Shown: positions 1 to 8,049 of the stretch, piece after piece
Numbering within the stretch: position 1 is the stretch's first letter
Layout: each line of letters starts with the position of its first letter
Source of the DNA: Thermoplasmatota archaeon
GTDB lineage: Archaea > Thermoplasmatota > Thermoplasmata > UBA10834
DNA: 11,361 nucleotides
Reading direction: 5' to 3'
Assembly (NCBI GenBank): GCA_022848805.1
Contig: JAJISI010000029.1
Location: 1 to 11,361, forward strand
Notes under the pieces: model-generated
The model's database searches: none
What the model saw: only the letters and a program-made list of their open reading frames with translations
What the model was told of the DNA's origin: nothing
Translations under genes and position numbers: made by a program

Positions 1-1
1 C

Positions 2-1300
2 TACGCGAACAGGAATCTGGTTCCCGTTGTTCCGCGCGGTTCAGGAACGGGCATGTCGGGTCAGGCGGTCCCCATAAACGGGGGGATCGTCATGGACATG
101 AAATTGATGAACCACATCCTGAGCATCGTCCCCGAAGACACTCTCTGTATAGTCGAGCCGGGGGTCGTAGATGACGATCTCAACCGTGCACTGAAGCCTT
201 ACGGCTTCTTCTACTCGCCTACACCTGCGTCGAGTCGACTCGCAACCATCGGCGGTGAGATTGCCAACAACGCCAGTGGGCTCCGTTCGGTGAAGTATGG
301 TGCTACTCGCGACTCCGTGCTCGGAATGAAGGTCGTCCTTGCCAACGGTGACCTAGTGCATCTGGGCTCCAATACTCGAGTCGAGGCATCAGGATATCAG
401 CTGGACAGGCTCATGGTCGGCTCAGAGGGTACGCTGGGCGTAATAGTCGAAGCTACGCTCAAGATAGTCCCGATTCCGAAATACAGATGCATGGCCGTTG
501 CACGCTTCAACAGGCTCGGAGATGCGGGAGATACGATCAGCGATATCATGAAGAGCGGAGCCGTCCCTTCCGTTCTCGAGCTCATGGACAACGTCGCCAT
601 AAGGGCAGTGAATACTGCTCTTGACATGGACCTTCCGGATGTGGAGGCCCTTCTCTTCTTCGAGGCAGATGGGAACGTGAAGGAAGCCATCGATTACGAG
701 CTCGCGGTGATCAAGGAGATCTGCGAGGAGCATGGCGCTTCCGGAATCGAGATGAGCTACGATGCCAAGGAGAGAGCGCGGCTCTTCTCAGGTCGAAAGC
801 AACTCTTTGCCGCGCTGTCCCGTTACCAGGAGGGTCTCTCCTGCATGTCTCTGGCAGACGACATGGCTGTTCCCTATTCGAAGATGGCAGAGTGTGCAAG
901 TAAGATCCACGAGATCGCCAAGCGCAACAACGTCGTCATGTCAGCCTATGGGCACTGCGGTTCAGGTTGCGTTCACACGAAGATACTGATGGATCCGACA
1001 GAGGAAACGCAGTGGGAAGATGCCCGCAAAGCGGTCTCCGAGGTCTACGAGTTTGTTCGGTCGGTCGGAGGAACGACTTCAGCCGAACACGGGATCGGGC
1101 TCTCGAAGGGACCGGCCATGAAGAAGGAGAAGGCTGACTCGCTCGGAATCATACGGGCCATCAAGCACGCTCTCGATCCGAACAACATTCTCAACCCGTC
1201 CAAGATGCAGGATGCGCCAGACAACTGGGTCACTGCCACGGATCTGAGGTACCATCTGAATGCTCCTGCTTCTGGGGGTAGGGAAAGACTGAGGAAGTGA
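2..1300 (+). CDS. glcD: GlcD-like FAD-linked 2-hydroxyacid dehydrogenase (5' end cut by window)
   Basis: This is a flavoprotein of the VAO/PCMH family (FAD_binding_4 plus FAD-oxidase_C), the family of GlcD, D-lactate dehydrogenase and D-2-hydroxyglutarate dehydrogenase. These oxidise 2-hydroxyacids to 2-oxoacids and pass electrons to a partner. The frame is open from base 2, before the first ATG at 53, and the bases before that ATG encode the FAD-loop motif PRGSGTG, so the true start lies left of the window. About 432 residues are visible; the family usually has 450-480. Counting from base 2, other FAD-site motifs are GGEIANNASG (84-93) and VGSEGTLGV (139-147). The C-terminal domain has the EHGIG motif (E362, H363) and ends with the usual LDPNNILNP. 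The normally conserved GHAGDGNLH reads GHCGSGCVH (317-325), keeping both histidines but losing Asp and Asn. The stop overlaps the next start (TGATG). The electron acceptor is inferred to be the iron-sulfur protein encoded next; the substrate is unknown. Confidence 0.87.
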   Translation, partial: YANRNLVPVVPRGSGTGMSGQAVPINGGIVMDMKLMNHILSIVPEDTLCIVEPGVVDDDLNRALKPYGFFYSPTPASSRLATIGGEIANNASGLRSVKYGATRDSVLGMKVVLANGDLVHLGSNTRVEASGYQLDRLMVGSEGTLGVIVEATLKIVPIPKYRCMAVARFNRLGDAGDTISDIMKSGAVPSVLELMDNVAIRAVNTALDMDLPDVEALLFFEADGNVKEAIDYELAVIKEICEEHGASGIEMSYDAKERARLFSGRKQLFAALSRYQEGLSCMSLADDMAVPYSKMAECASKIHEIAKRNNVVMSAYGHCGSGCVHTKILMDPTEETQWEDARKAVSEVYEFVRSVGGTTSAEHGIGLSKGPAMKKEKADSLGIIRAIKHALDPNNILNPSKMQDAPDNWVTATDLRYHLNAPASGGRERLRK

Positions 1301-1860
1301 TGATACCGGAGTTCAAGAGGTTGAACGCCTGGAGAACGGAACTGAACATCTGCATCCGCTGCGGTTACTGCTACGAACTCTGCCACCTCTTCAAGTCGAG
1401 TTTCTGGGAAATCGATACGCCCAGGGCAAAACTCATCCTCCTCTTCCGCCTGCTGAACGGTGAAATGGAATGCACACCCGAGATTGCGGACAAGATCGCC
1501 GAGTGCTTCCACTGCAGGAACTGTGAGAGAAGCTGCGCAGCCAAGGTTCCGGTGACCGACATCATACAGGACGCGAAAGCCGACCTTGCCGATGCAGGTT
1601 TCGAATTCCGAGGTACGGCCGCCCTTGTCGATGACGACATCTGTGGTCACTGCGGGATGTGCTCATCCGTATGCAAGGCCGAGGCAATTTCAATCGACGA
1701 GGAGAAGAAGCGGATCGTAGACCCCGTGAAGTGCCTGAGCTGCGGTGTCTGTGTTGCGTCATGCCCATCCGGAGCCATTACCCAGACGGAAGGCTTCGGC
1801 ATACAGGAGAGTGATCTCAGAGAGAGTATGCTCTCGTCGCTCGCTGGAGGTGCGGAATGA
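1300..1860 (+). CDS. Four-cluster [4Fe-4S] protein: GlcF/HdrC-like half plus HdrA-C-like ferredoxin half
   Basis: A 186-residue cytoplasmic electron-transfer protein with sixteen cysteines in four CxxCxxCxxxC motifs: C18-C28, C69-C79, C115-C125 and C145-C155. The first pair is spaced as in the N-terminal domain of GlcF, LldF, HdrD and HdrC, including a TPRAKL stretch like the SPRGRI of GlcF. The second pair is a classic bacterial-type two-cluster ferredoxin, similar to the C-terminal domain of HdrA. GlcF normally continues into two CCG (HdrB-like) domains, which are absent here. I chose ATG 1300, which overlaps the preceding stop as TGATG; GTG at 1297 in the same frame would add one residue. 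The gene lies between a GlcD-like flavoprotein and mvhD, which it overlaps by four bases. It is inferred to relay electrons between them. Iron-sulfur binding is near certain; the partners are inferred from context. Confidence 0.88.
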   Translation: MIPEFKRLNAWRTELNICIRCGYCYELCHLFKSSFWEIDTPRAKLILLFRLLNGEMECTPEIADKIAECFHCRNCERSCAAKVPVTDIIQDAKADLADAGFEFRGTAALVDDDICGHCGMCSSVCKAEAISIDEEKKRIVDPVKCLSCGVCVASCPSGAITQTEGFGIQESDLRESMLSSLAGGAE

Positions 1861-2270
1861 GCGGGAAGCCGAAGGTTGTCGTTTTCTGCTGCAACTGGTC
1901 GGTCTACCCGGGTCTCCAGCTCTCGCGAATGCTGGATGACGGGATTGACGCCACCGTTGAGCCCATCGTGACAATGTGCTCCGGTCGGGTGAGCCCCGAA
2001 CTGGTCGTCGAGGCCTTCTCCCGCGGTGCGTGGGGTGTCATGGTTACCGGCTGTCCTCCCGAAGAGTGCGATCACGACGGTAATTACAGCGCACGGAGGA
2101 GAATGACATTGCTCAGGAACACACTGGAGCAGCTCGGGATATCCCCTGAGAGGATTGCGATGGACTGGTTCTCCGCCGGGGAATCGGCAGAGCTCAAGAG
2201 TGCCGTGAGCGAATTCACCGAACAGATCTCACAGCTGGGTCCGATGAAGTCGGTCCAGGAACTGGCATGA
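1857..2270 (+). CDS. mvhD: MvhD-type hydrogenase iron-sulfur subunit (2Fe-2S)
   Basis: A small subunit of the MvhD family (methyl-viologen-reducing hydrogenase delta subunit). In methanogens it carries a [2Fe-2S] cluster and joins the MvhAG hydrogenase to the ferredoxin domain of HdrA. The 137 residues match the family's usual length. Visible hallmarks are FCCNW (C11, C12), MCSGRV (C41), and TGCPPEEC (C66, C71) followed by GNYSARRR. The start overlaps the preceding stop as ATGA, which suggests translational coupling. mvhG follows nine bases after the stop. In this operon the likely partner is the ferredoxin half of the preceding protein, since no HdrA is visible. The family is clear; the partner is inferred. 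Confidence 0.94.
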   Translation: MSGKPKVVVFCCNWSVYPGLQLSRMLDDGIDATVEPIVTMCSGRVSPELVVEAFSRGAWGVMVTGCPPEECDHDGNYSARRRMTLLRNTLEQLGISPERIAMDWFSAGESAELKSAVSEFTEQISQLGPMKSVQELA

Positions 2271-2279
2271 GGTGAAGAG

Positions 2280-3254
2280 ATGAGCAAACCGAAGGTCGCC
2301 CTGTACTGGTGCGCTTCATGCGGTGGTTGCGAAGAAGCGGTAGTCGATCTGGCCGAAGATCTGCTGGAAGTGGTAGAGGCCGTGGACATCGTCTTCTGGC
2401 CCGTCGCTCTGGATTTCAAGAAGAAGGATGTCCAGGCCATGAAGGACGGCGAGATTGCCCTGACCTTCATCAACGGCGCTATCCGTACGGGAGAGCAGAA
2501 GGAAATGGTGGAGTTGCTGCGGCGCAAGTCCGGTCTCGTCATAGCCTTCGGCTCATGTGCCCATCTTGGGGGCATCCCGGGTCTGGGGAACTTCTATGAC
2601 CGCGAGAGCGCCTTTGAACGCGCTTACCTCACAAGTCCTTCCACCGTCAATCCGGAGGGGGTTCTTCCCGTTACCGAAGCGGACGTAGATGGGTTCGAGC
2701 TGACACTGCCCGAATTCTGGAACACCGTCCATACGCTTGATCAGGTTATCGATGTTGACTACTACCTGCCTGGCTGTGCTCCACCGGCCGACCTGCTGAT
2801 GGAGGCGATCACGGCCGTCCTCACAGGTAACCTCCCGGAAAAGGGAGCAGTGCTCGCGCCGGCGAAGTCCCTGTGTGATTCATGCCCCAGATCCGATTCG
2901 AAGCCTCTGAAGATTTCCATCAGCAAACTGAAGCGGCCGCATGAGGTGGAACCCGATCCGGAGAAGTGCTTCCTTGAGGAGGGGCTGATCTGCCTCGGGG
3001 TGTCAACCAGATCAGGGTGCGGGGAACGCTGCATAAACGTCAACATGCCCTGTCGAGGTTGCTTCGGTCCCATGGACGGTGTGCTCGACGCCGGCGCGAA
3101 GGCGGTCTCGGCTATTGCCTCAATCCTCGAACTGGAGGATGAGGAGAACGCGACTGAAGAGGACATACTGGAGCTGTTGAGGCCTATTGCCGATCCGGCG
3201 GGTCTGTTCTACATGTACAGCCTGCCATCGTCTCTGCTGAGAAGGAGTCAATAG
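2280..3254 (+). CDS. mvhG: Group 3c [NiFe] hydrogenase small subunit
   Basis: The electron-transferring small subunit of a cytoplasmic F420-non-reducing (Mvh, group 3c) hydrogenase. It is 324 residues and has no signal peptide or twin-arginine motif, as expected for a soluble enzyme. The proximal [4Fe-4S] ligands are visible as CASCGGC (C11, C14), GSCAHLGG (C93) and PGCAPP (C166). Further clusters are served by CDSCP (C199, C202) and by cysteines 230, 238, 247, 251, 258 and 261, the last two in the CRGCFGP motif. The start ATG has a GAGGTG ribosome site at 2269-2274, five bases upstream, which overlaps the mvhD stop. The stop lies one base before mvhA. It would pass electrons from the NiFe site to MvhD. 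Confidence 0.94.
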   Translation: MSKPKVALYWCASCGGCEEAVVDLAEDLLEVVEAVDIVFWPVALDFKKKDVQAMKDGEIALTFINGAIRTGEQKEMVELLRRKSGLVIAFGSCAHLGGIPGLGNFYDRESAFERAYLTSPSTVNPEGVLPVTEADVDGFELTLPEFWNTVHTLDQVIDVDYYLPGCAPPADLLMEAITAVLTGNLPEKGAVLAPAKSLCDSCPRSDSKPLKISISKLKRPHEVEPDPEKCFLEEGLICLGVSTRSGCGERCINVNMPCRGCFGPMDGVLDAGAKAVSAIASILELEDEENATEEDILELLRPIADPAGLFYMYSLPSSLLRRSQ

Positions 3255-3255
3255 G

Positions 3256-4719
3256 ATGGCAAGGCGGATCACAATCGACCCGATTACTAGACTGGAGGGT
3301 CACGGGAAGATCGAGATCTTCCTCGATGACGATGGAAACGTCGACAAGGCCTTTGTCCAGGTTCCGGAGTTCAGGGGCTTCGAGAAGTTCTGTGAAGATC
3401 GCATGGCCGAGGAGCTGCCGAGAATCACGCCCAAGATCTGTGGCGTTTGCCCCACCGCTCATCACATGGCTTCCGGCAAAGCCCTCGATGACCTGTACAA
3501 GGTGGAAGTCCCTCCCGCGGGAAAGAAGATCAGGGAACTGATCAACTCGGCCTTCATGGCCGAGGATCACACTCTCCACTTCTTCTTCCTAGGTGGTCCG
3601 GATTTCATAGTGGGACCCGACGCGCCTGCAGGCAGCAGGAACATCCTCGGAGTTATCGAGAAAGTCGGCCTCGACGCCGGCAAGCGGGTAATTTCCATAA
3701 GAAAGCGACTCCGCGAGATAATCACGAAGCAGGGCGGAAGAGTGATACATCCGGTCTGCAACCTCCCCGGAGGTGTATCCAAGGGTGTCACTTCCGAGGA
3801 CAGGGAGGAGTACATCGCGACCGGTGAGGCAGCGATTGAGTTCTCGCGGTTCACCCTCAAGGCCTTCACCGACATCGTCCTGGAAAACAAGTCATACGTC
3901 GACCTGATACTGGGGGATGTCTACAAACACAGAACGAACTACATGGGACTGGTAGACTCGAACAACAAAGTGAACTTCTACGACGGTGATGTCCGTGTCG
4001 TTGATCCCGATGGAAGCGAGTACGCGAAGTTCAAACCGAGGGATTATCTGAACCACATCGCCGAGCACGTGGAGCCGTGGAGTTACATCAAGTTCCCCTA
4101 CCTCAGGAACATAGGGTGGAAAGGCTTCGTCGATGGGAAAGACAGCGGAGTCTACCGCGTTGCGCCCCTCGCGAGACTAAACGCATCCGACGGAATGGCC
4201 ACGCCACTGGCCCAGGAGGAGTTCGAGAGGATGTACTCCGTCCTCGGGGGTAAGCCCGCCCACAACACCCTCGCCTACCACTGGGCAAGACTCGTCGAGC
4301 TGCTCTACGCATCCGAGAGACTTCTCGAGCTCGCAAAGGACGAGGAGATACTCGATCCGAACATCAGGACTATCCCGACCGCCACCCCTTCCGAGGGAAT
4401 CGGCATCGTGGAGGCACCCAGAGGTACCCTGATCCACCATTACCAGACCGACGACAACGGAGTGATCACGGGGGTCAACCTGATAGTCGCCACCGTGAAC
4501 AACGCAGCTGCTCTGAGCATGTCCGTGTCGAAGGCTGCAAAGAGTCTGATAAAGAACGGGGAAGTATCCGAAGGGCTTCTCAACATGGTCGAGATGGCTT
4601 TCAGAGCCTACGACCCCTGTCTTGCCTGCGCCAGCCATACCCTGCCAGGTGAGAAGACCCCGCTGGAAGTGAGCATTATCGACTCTTCGGGCAGCCTGTT
4701 GAAGAAGATCAGGTCCTGA
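3256..4719 (+). CDS. mvhA: Group 3c [NiFe] hydrogenase large (catalytic) subunit
   Basis: The NiFe(CN)2CO-bearing catalytic subunit, which interconverts H2 with protons and electrons in the cytoplasm. It has 487 residues. The N-terminal DPITRLEGHG motif supplies the glutamate thought to shuttle protons (E14). The first Ni-binding pair is in KICGVCPTAHH (C62, C65) and the second in DPCLACASH (C455, C458, H461). The residue two before the first cysteine is lysine where arginine is usual in the RxCGxC motif. After H461 there is a 26-residue tail; large subunits of this class are generally cleaved after this histidine by a dedicated protease. No protease or hyp maturation gene is in the window. 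The ribosome site AAGGAG (3242-3247) lies inside the end of mvhG. Enzyme class is very secure; the direction of H2 flux is unknown. Confidence 0.96.
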   Translation: MARRITIDPITRLEGHGKIEIFLDDDGNVDKAFVQVPEFRGFEKFCEDRMAEELPRITPKICGVCPTAHHMASGKALDDLYKVEVPPAGKKIRELINSAFMAEDHTLHFFFLGGPDFIVGPDAPAGSRNILGVIEKVGLDAGKRVISIRKRLREIITKQGGRVIHPVCNLPGGVSKGVTSEDREEYIATGEAAIEFSRFTLKAFTDIVLENKSYVDLILGDVYKHRTNYMGLVDSNNKVNFYDGDVRVVDPDGSEYAKFKPRDYLNHIAEHVEPWSYIKFPYLRNIGWKGFVDGKDSGVYRVAPLARLNASDGMATPLAQEEFERMYSVLGGKPAHNTLAYHWARLVELLYASERLLELAKDEEILDPNIRTIPTATPSEGIGIVEAPRGTLIHHYQTDDNGVITGVNLIVATVNNAAALSMSVSKAAKSLIKNGEVSEGLLNMVEMAFRAYDPCLACASHTLPGEKTPLEVSIIDSSGSLLKKIRS

Positions 4720-4726
4720 CCATGAT

Positions 4727-4750
4727 GGGGGCGGTCGTCCGGCCGCCCTC
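4727..4750 (+). terminator. GC-rich hairpin after mvhA, possible terminator
   Basis: GGGCGG at 4729-4734 pairs with CCGCCC at 4743-4748, and the stem extends on both sides with a GTCC loop. It begins seven bases after the mvhA stop and lies between two convergent genes, where a terminator is expected. No clear T-run follows on either strand, so it may stop transcription weakly, need Rho, or only stabilise the mRNA end. The rest of 4720-4843 shows nothing recognisable. Confidence 0.45.
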
Positions 4751-4843
4751 GTCCTGCCGGCATCTCGATTCCCGACGTGGTGCAGGGCTTTCCCCGGCTT
4801 GTTATCATCGATTCAGTCAGTAGCCGTAGCACTGCTCAGATCT

Positions 4844-6085
4844 CTAACCAATCTTCGGCACCGACATCGAACCGCACATCAGTACGACCACGTGAGCCTG
4901 GGAACCTATGATGGATAGCGCTTCGTCAACAGCTGTCTGCAGATCGCTCCAGGGTCTGATGAAGCACGAATTCAGTACATCATCCTCCAGGTCGGTATAA
5001 CCCCACATCTCGCCTCGAACAGCGATCTCTGCCATTTTTCCCGCCTTGTGCCAGCCCAGTTTGTACCCTTCGTCGAGTCGCCTGAGTGTTTCCCCGGGTG
5101 TGTCGCAGGACGCGAGAAGCTTCACGAAGGCTTCATCTCCGATGCCGTCTCTACACTTCGATACCATGAGCAGTATTCCCCCATCGGCCAGCGCCAGCTT
5201 CCCGTTGTCCAGAGCCTTCTGGGACTGGTAGAGATCGATGTCCATCGGGTAGGGGGCGATGCTTATAACCAGTTCAGCCTTTCTGGATACCGGGACGCAG
5301 TAGACATCGTTGGCTCGGTCGATTGCAGCGTAGAAGCTCCCATGAATGTGCCCTGCAGTTGCCGCGTAAATGCGGTGGTCTCCATCCAGTACTGTCATTA
5401 TCGAGAAGATAGGCTTCTCAGAAACTGTCTTGAGAGCATCGATCATGTCGTCATGAACAGGGTTTCCGTCCAGGGCAAGGGCTGAGGATTCCGGTCTGAG
5501 GGCGTATCTGTGATTCTGCTCGATGGTCCTGAACGAAGCGATTCCCGGCAGGAAGGCCTTTCGTCCGCCCGTGTAACCGGCGAAGTAGTGGGGTTCGACG
5601 GAGCCGATGACGACGAACTCGTCTGCTTCAACACCGGCCCGGTTGACGTACATCTCAGTGCCGTTCTTCGATGTGCCGATGTGGATCATGTCCTCTTCTT
5701 TCCGGGCATCATGCATGATCACGTTGTCACGCACCTCCGGGTACAGGTCACCGAAAATTCCCTTCAGCTCCTCCTCGGTGGATGCACGGTGTACTCCCGT
5801 TGCAACGATGAATTTGTGGGGAATCTTCGAAAGATCTTCCCAGATTAGCGAGAGGACTCTTGCGGTTGGTGTAGGGCGTGTGGCGTCGTTGACGATGACG
5901 AGGGTGTTACCGCACTTGCTAACGAAGTCCCGGAACCTGGGGGAATCGATAGGGTTTTCCAGCGCCGAGCGAAGGATATCTCCTTCATCTCTCCTGGGAA
6001 CGGAGTTGGGGTACACCACTTCGGCGCAGTCAGGCAGTTCCAGCGGGATCCTACCGTCTCTTCCGTAGGGAATGTCAATCCTCAT
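4844..6085 (-). CDS. larA: LarA-family nickel-pincer 2-hydroxyacid racemase
   Basis: A member of the LarA (DUF2088) superfamily, cytoplasmic racemases or epimerases of 2-hydroxyacids that use the nickel-pincer nucleotide cofactor. The family includes lactate, malate and 2-hydroxyglutarate racemases. It has 413 residues, near the family's usual length. Catalytic residues known from Lactobacillus LarA (H108, H174, K184, H200) have clear counterparts: H99 in ATGVHR, H166 and K176 in HYFAGYTGGRK, and H192 in TIEQNH. The spacings of 10 and 16 residues among the last three are identical. NDATRPTP (66-73) is the usual N-terminal motif. The start overlaps the aconitase stop as ATGA, so it is the last gene of the citrate synthase operon. 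The cofactor makers larB, larC and larE are not in the window. The true substrate is unknown; the operon suggests malate or another TCA-related hydroxyacid, while the convergent GlcD operon suggests lactate. Confidence 0.92.
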   Translation of the reverse strand: MRIDIPYGRDGRIPLELPDCAEVVYPNSVPRRDEGDILRSALENPIDSPRFRDFVSKCGNTLVIVNDATRPTPTARVLSLIWEDLSKIPHKFIVATGVHRASTEEELKGIFGDLYPEVRDNVIMHDARKEEDMIHIGTSKNGTEMYVNRAGVEADEFVVIGSVEPHYFAGYTGGRKAFLPGIASFRTIEQNHRYALRPESSALALDGNPVHDDMIDALKTVSEKPIFSIMTVLDGDHRIYAATAGHIHGSFYAAIDRANDVYCVPVSRKAELVISIAPYPMDIDLYQSQKALDNGKLALADGGILLMVSKCRDGIGDEAFVKLLASCDTPGETLRRLDEGYKLGWHKAGKMAEIAVRGEMWGYTDLEDDVLNSCFIRPWSDLQTAVDEALSIIGSQAHVVVLMCGSMSVPKIG

Positions 6086-8028
6086 GATCGGTCTTCTCGA
6101 TCTCTGCAGCGAATCCAGTTGAGCAGCCCACCGGCCAGGACCATCTCGATATCCCGTCCGGAGAGAGTGTGACCGACTTCGAACCTCTCTCCGGTTGTGT
6201 GATCGATCACGGTTAGAGCCTTACCCGGCGCGAGGCGCTCGCGCGGATTCACGATCTCCAGCTCGTGCCCGATCTTCAGAGCGCTGTAGTCCTCCTCGGT
6301 CTCAAGCAGCAGGGGAAGAATGCCGAAGTTAACGAGATTGGCGGTGTGAATCCGTTCGAAAGAGCGTGCGAAGACTGCTTTGACGCCCAGATGCATGGGA
6401 CAGATCGCCGCGTGTTCACGGCTGGAGCCCTGTCCGTAGCTCTCACCGCCGACGATGAAATTGAACGAGCCAATCTGGAGGTTCGCACGGCATCTCGCAG
6501 CGAAAGCGGGGTCGATTCCCTCGAACACGAAATCGGAGTATCTGTCTATGTTGGAACGGTAGATCAGACGCTTGCCTGCAGGTATGATGTGATCGGTTGT
6601 GATCTTATCTCCCACGACCAGCTGGACCTTCCCTGCGAGCTTCTCAGGAAGGCTCTTACTTAACGGGGGCGGGCCGATGTTGGGACCTCTGACCGGTTCG
6701 AATGTCGGATCGTGTTCCACTATGGTCATGCTGTCATCGACCGGAAAGGCATCGGGTACGGTAATCGATGGGCAGACTATTCCCAGTTCCCGTGGATCAG
6801 TAATCTCACCGGTTATTGCTGCTGCAGCCGCAACTTCTGGGCTCACTAGGAAGACCTGCGCGCTCGCCGTTCCCGATCTGCCCTCGAAATTCCTGTTGGC
6901 AGTCCTGAGGGATACCGCATCGGTGCAGGGAGCCATGCCGTTGCCGATGCAGAACCCGCATGTGCTCTCCGCGATTCTCGCTCCGCTGTCGATGAGGGAG
7001 TTGAGATGACCGGACTGGGCTATCATGGTCAGGACCTGCCTCGAGCCGGGTCCTATCGTGAGTCCTGTGTTATCGCTTACCTTCCGTCCAGCGAGTATCT
7101 CCGCAGCCATGGCAAGATCCCGGAAGGAGGAGTTCGTACAGGAACCGATGCAAACCTGATCCACCCGCGTCCCTGCGAGTTCCCCGAGTGGGACAACGTT
7201 TCCCGGGGAATGGGGACAGGCCGCCATAGGCTCGATACCGCTCAGATCGAGTTCGATCTCCTTGGAATAAACGGCATCCGGATCGGCACGCAGGGGACGC
7301 CATCCATCCTCCCGACCCTGGGCTTTCAGGAATGCGCGAGTGATCTCGTCGGAAGGGAAAAGCGATGTGGTTGCACCTGTTTCCGCTCCCATGTTCGCTA
7401 TCGTTGCTCTGTCCTGCGCGTGCAGGTGGACAAGACCATCGCCGAAGTACTCGTTGATGGTTCCGACGTTGCCTTCTGTCGTGAGGATCGACAGGACTCT
7501 TAGGATCACATCTTTTGCCGAGACGAAATCCTGCAGCTCCCCGGTCAGCCTGATACCCGTAACCTCCGGGTAGGTCAGCCAGAATGGCTCTCCCGCCATT
7601 GCACAGGCCACATCGAGACCCCCCGCACCAATGGCCAGCATTCCCATTCCACCTGCCGTCGGAGTGTGGCTGTCGGAACCGAGAAGTGTTTTTCCAGGAA
7701 GAGCGAATCTCTCGAAGTGGACCTGATGGCAGATGCCGTTGCCCGGTCGTGAGAAGCGGACCCCGTAGCGTTTCGCGACCGACTGGAGATACCTGTGGTC
7801 ATCGGCATTCTCGAATCCGTTCTGAACCATGTTGTGATCGACGTAGGACAGCGACAGCTCCGTCCGGATGCTATCTACGTGCAGTGCTTCGAGTTGGAGG
7901 AAAGCCATCGTGCCTGTAGCGTCCTGTGTCAGAGTCTGGTCTATCCTGATGGCTATCCTTTCACCCGGAACAGGTCTGCCCTCTACAAGATGCTCGTGTA
8001 TGAGCTTTTCTGCAGCCGTGAGGCTCAT
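6082..8028 (-). CDS. acn: Aconitate hydratase, Aquifex-type
   Basis: Catalyses citrate to isocitrate via cis-aconitate with a [4Fe-4S] cluster. The 648-residue length, shorter than AcnA or AcnB (about 850-900), fits the Aquifex-type putative aconitase family. The cluster ligands are C297 (GSCTNSS) and C357 and C360 (CGFCIGNG). Other active-site motifs are VDHN (D64, H65), GICHQV (H101), GSDSHTPT (117-124), and in the swivel domain GDKITTDHI (473-481) and GGESYGQGSSREHAA (527-541), whose SSR is the substrate-binding loop. The start ATG has a GAGAGG ribosome site five bases upstream. It lies 91 bases after citrate synthase and overlaps larA by four bases, so all three are probably cotranscribed. 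Homoaconitase or isopropylmalate isomerase is less likely: both halves are in one chain, and a citrate synthase gene, not a homocitrate or isopropylmalate synthase gene, precedes it. Confidence 0.94.
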   Translation of the reverse strand: MSLTAAEKLIHEHLVEGRPVPGERIAIRIDQTLTQDATGTMAFLQLEALHVDSIRTELSLSYVDHNMVQNGFENADDHRYLQSVAKRYGVRFSRPGNGICHQVHFERFALPGKTLLGSDSHTPTAGGMGMLAIGAGGLDVACAMAGEPFWLTYPEVTGIRLTGELQDFVSAKDVILRVLSILTTEGNVGTINEYFGDGLVHLHAQDRATIANMGAETGATTSLFPSDEITRAFLKAQGREDGWRPLRADPDAVYSKEIELDLSGIEPMAACPHSPGNVVPLGELAGTRVDQVCIGSCTNSSFRDLAMAAEILAGRKVSDNTGLTIGPGSRQVLTMIAQSGHLNSLIDSGARIAESTCGFCIGNGMAPCTDAVSLRTANRNFEGRSGTASAQVFLVSPEVAAAAAITGEITDPRELGIVCPSITVPDAFPVDDSMTIVEHDPTFEPVRGPNIGPPPLSKSLPEKLAGKVQLVVGDKITTDHIIPAGKRLIYRSNIDRYSDFVFEGIDPAFAARCRANLQIGSFNFIVGGESYGQGSSREHAAICPMHLGVKAVFARSFERIHTANLVNFGILPLLLETEEDYSALKIGHELEIVNPRERLAPGKALTVIDHTTGERFEVGHTLSGRDIEMVLAGGLLNWIRCRDREDRS

Positions 8029-8049
8029 CTCGACCTCTCTGTATACTCA

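Noticed and set aside
53..1300. ATG 53 as the start of the GlcD-like gene
   Set aside because: The codons before it encode the conserved FAD-loop motif PRGSGTG, so the gene is open to the left edge and its start is outside the window.
1297..1302. GTG 1297 as start of the iron-sulfur protein
   Set aside because: ATG 1300 directly follows in frame and overlaps the upstream stop as TGATG, the junction style seen elsewhere in this operon. The difference is one residue and cannot be fully settled.
6082..8028. Isopropylmalate isomerase or homoaconitase instead of aconitase
   Set aside because: Both the catalytic and swivel halves are in one chain of Aquifex-type length, and the preceding gene is a citrate synthase, not a homocitrate or isopropylmalate synthase.
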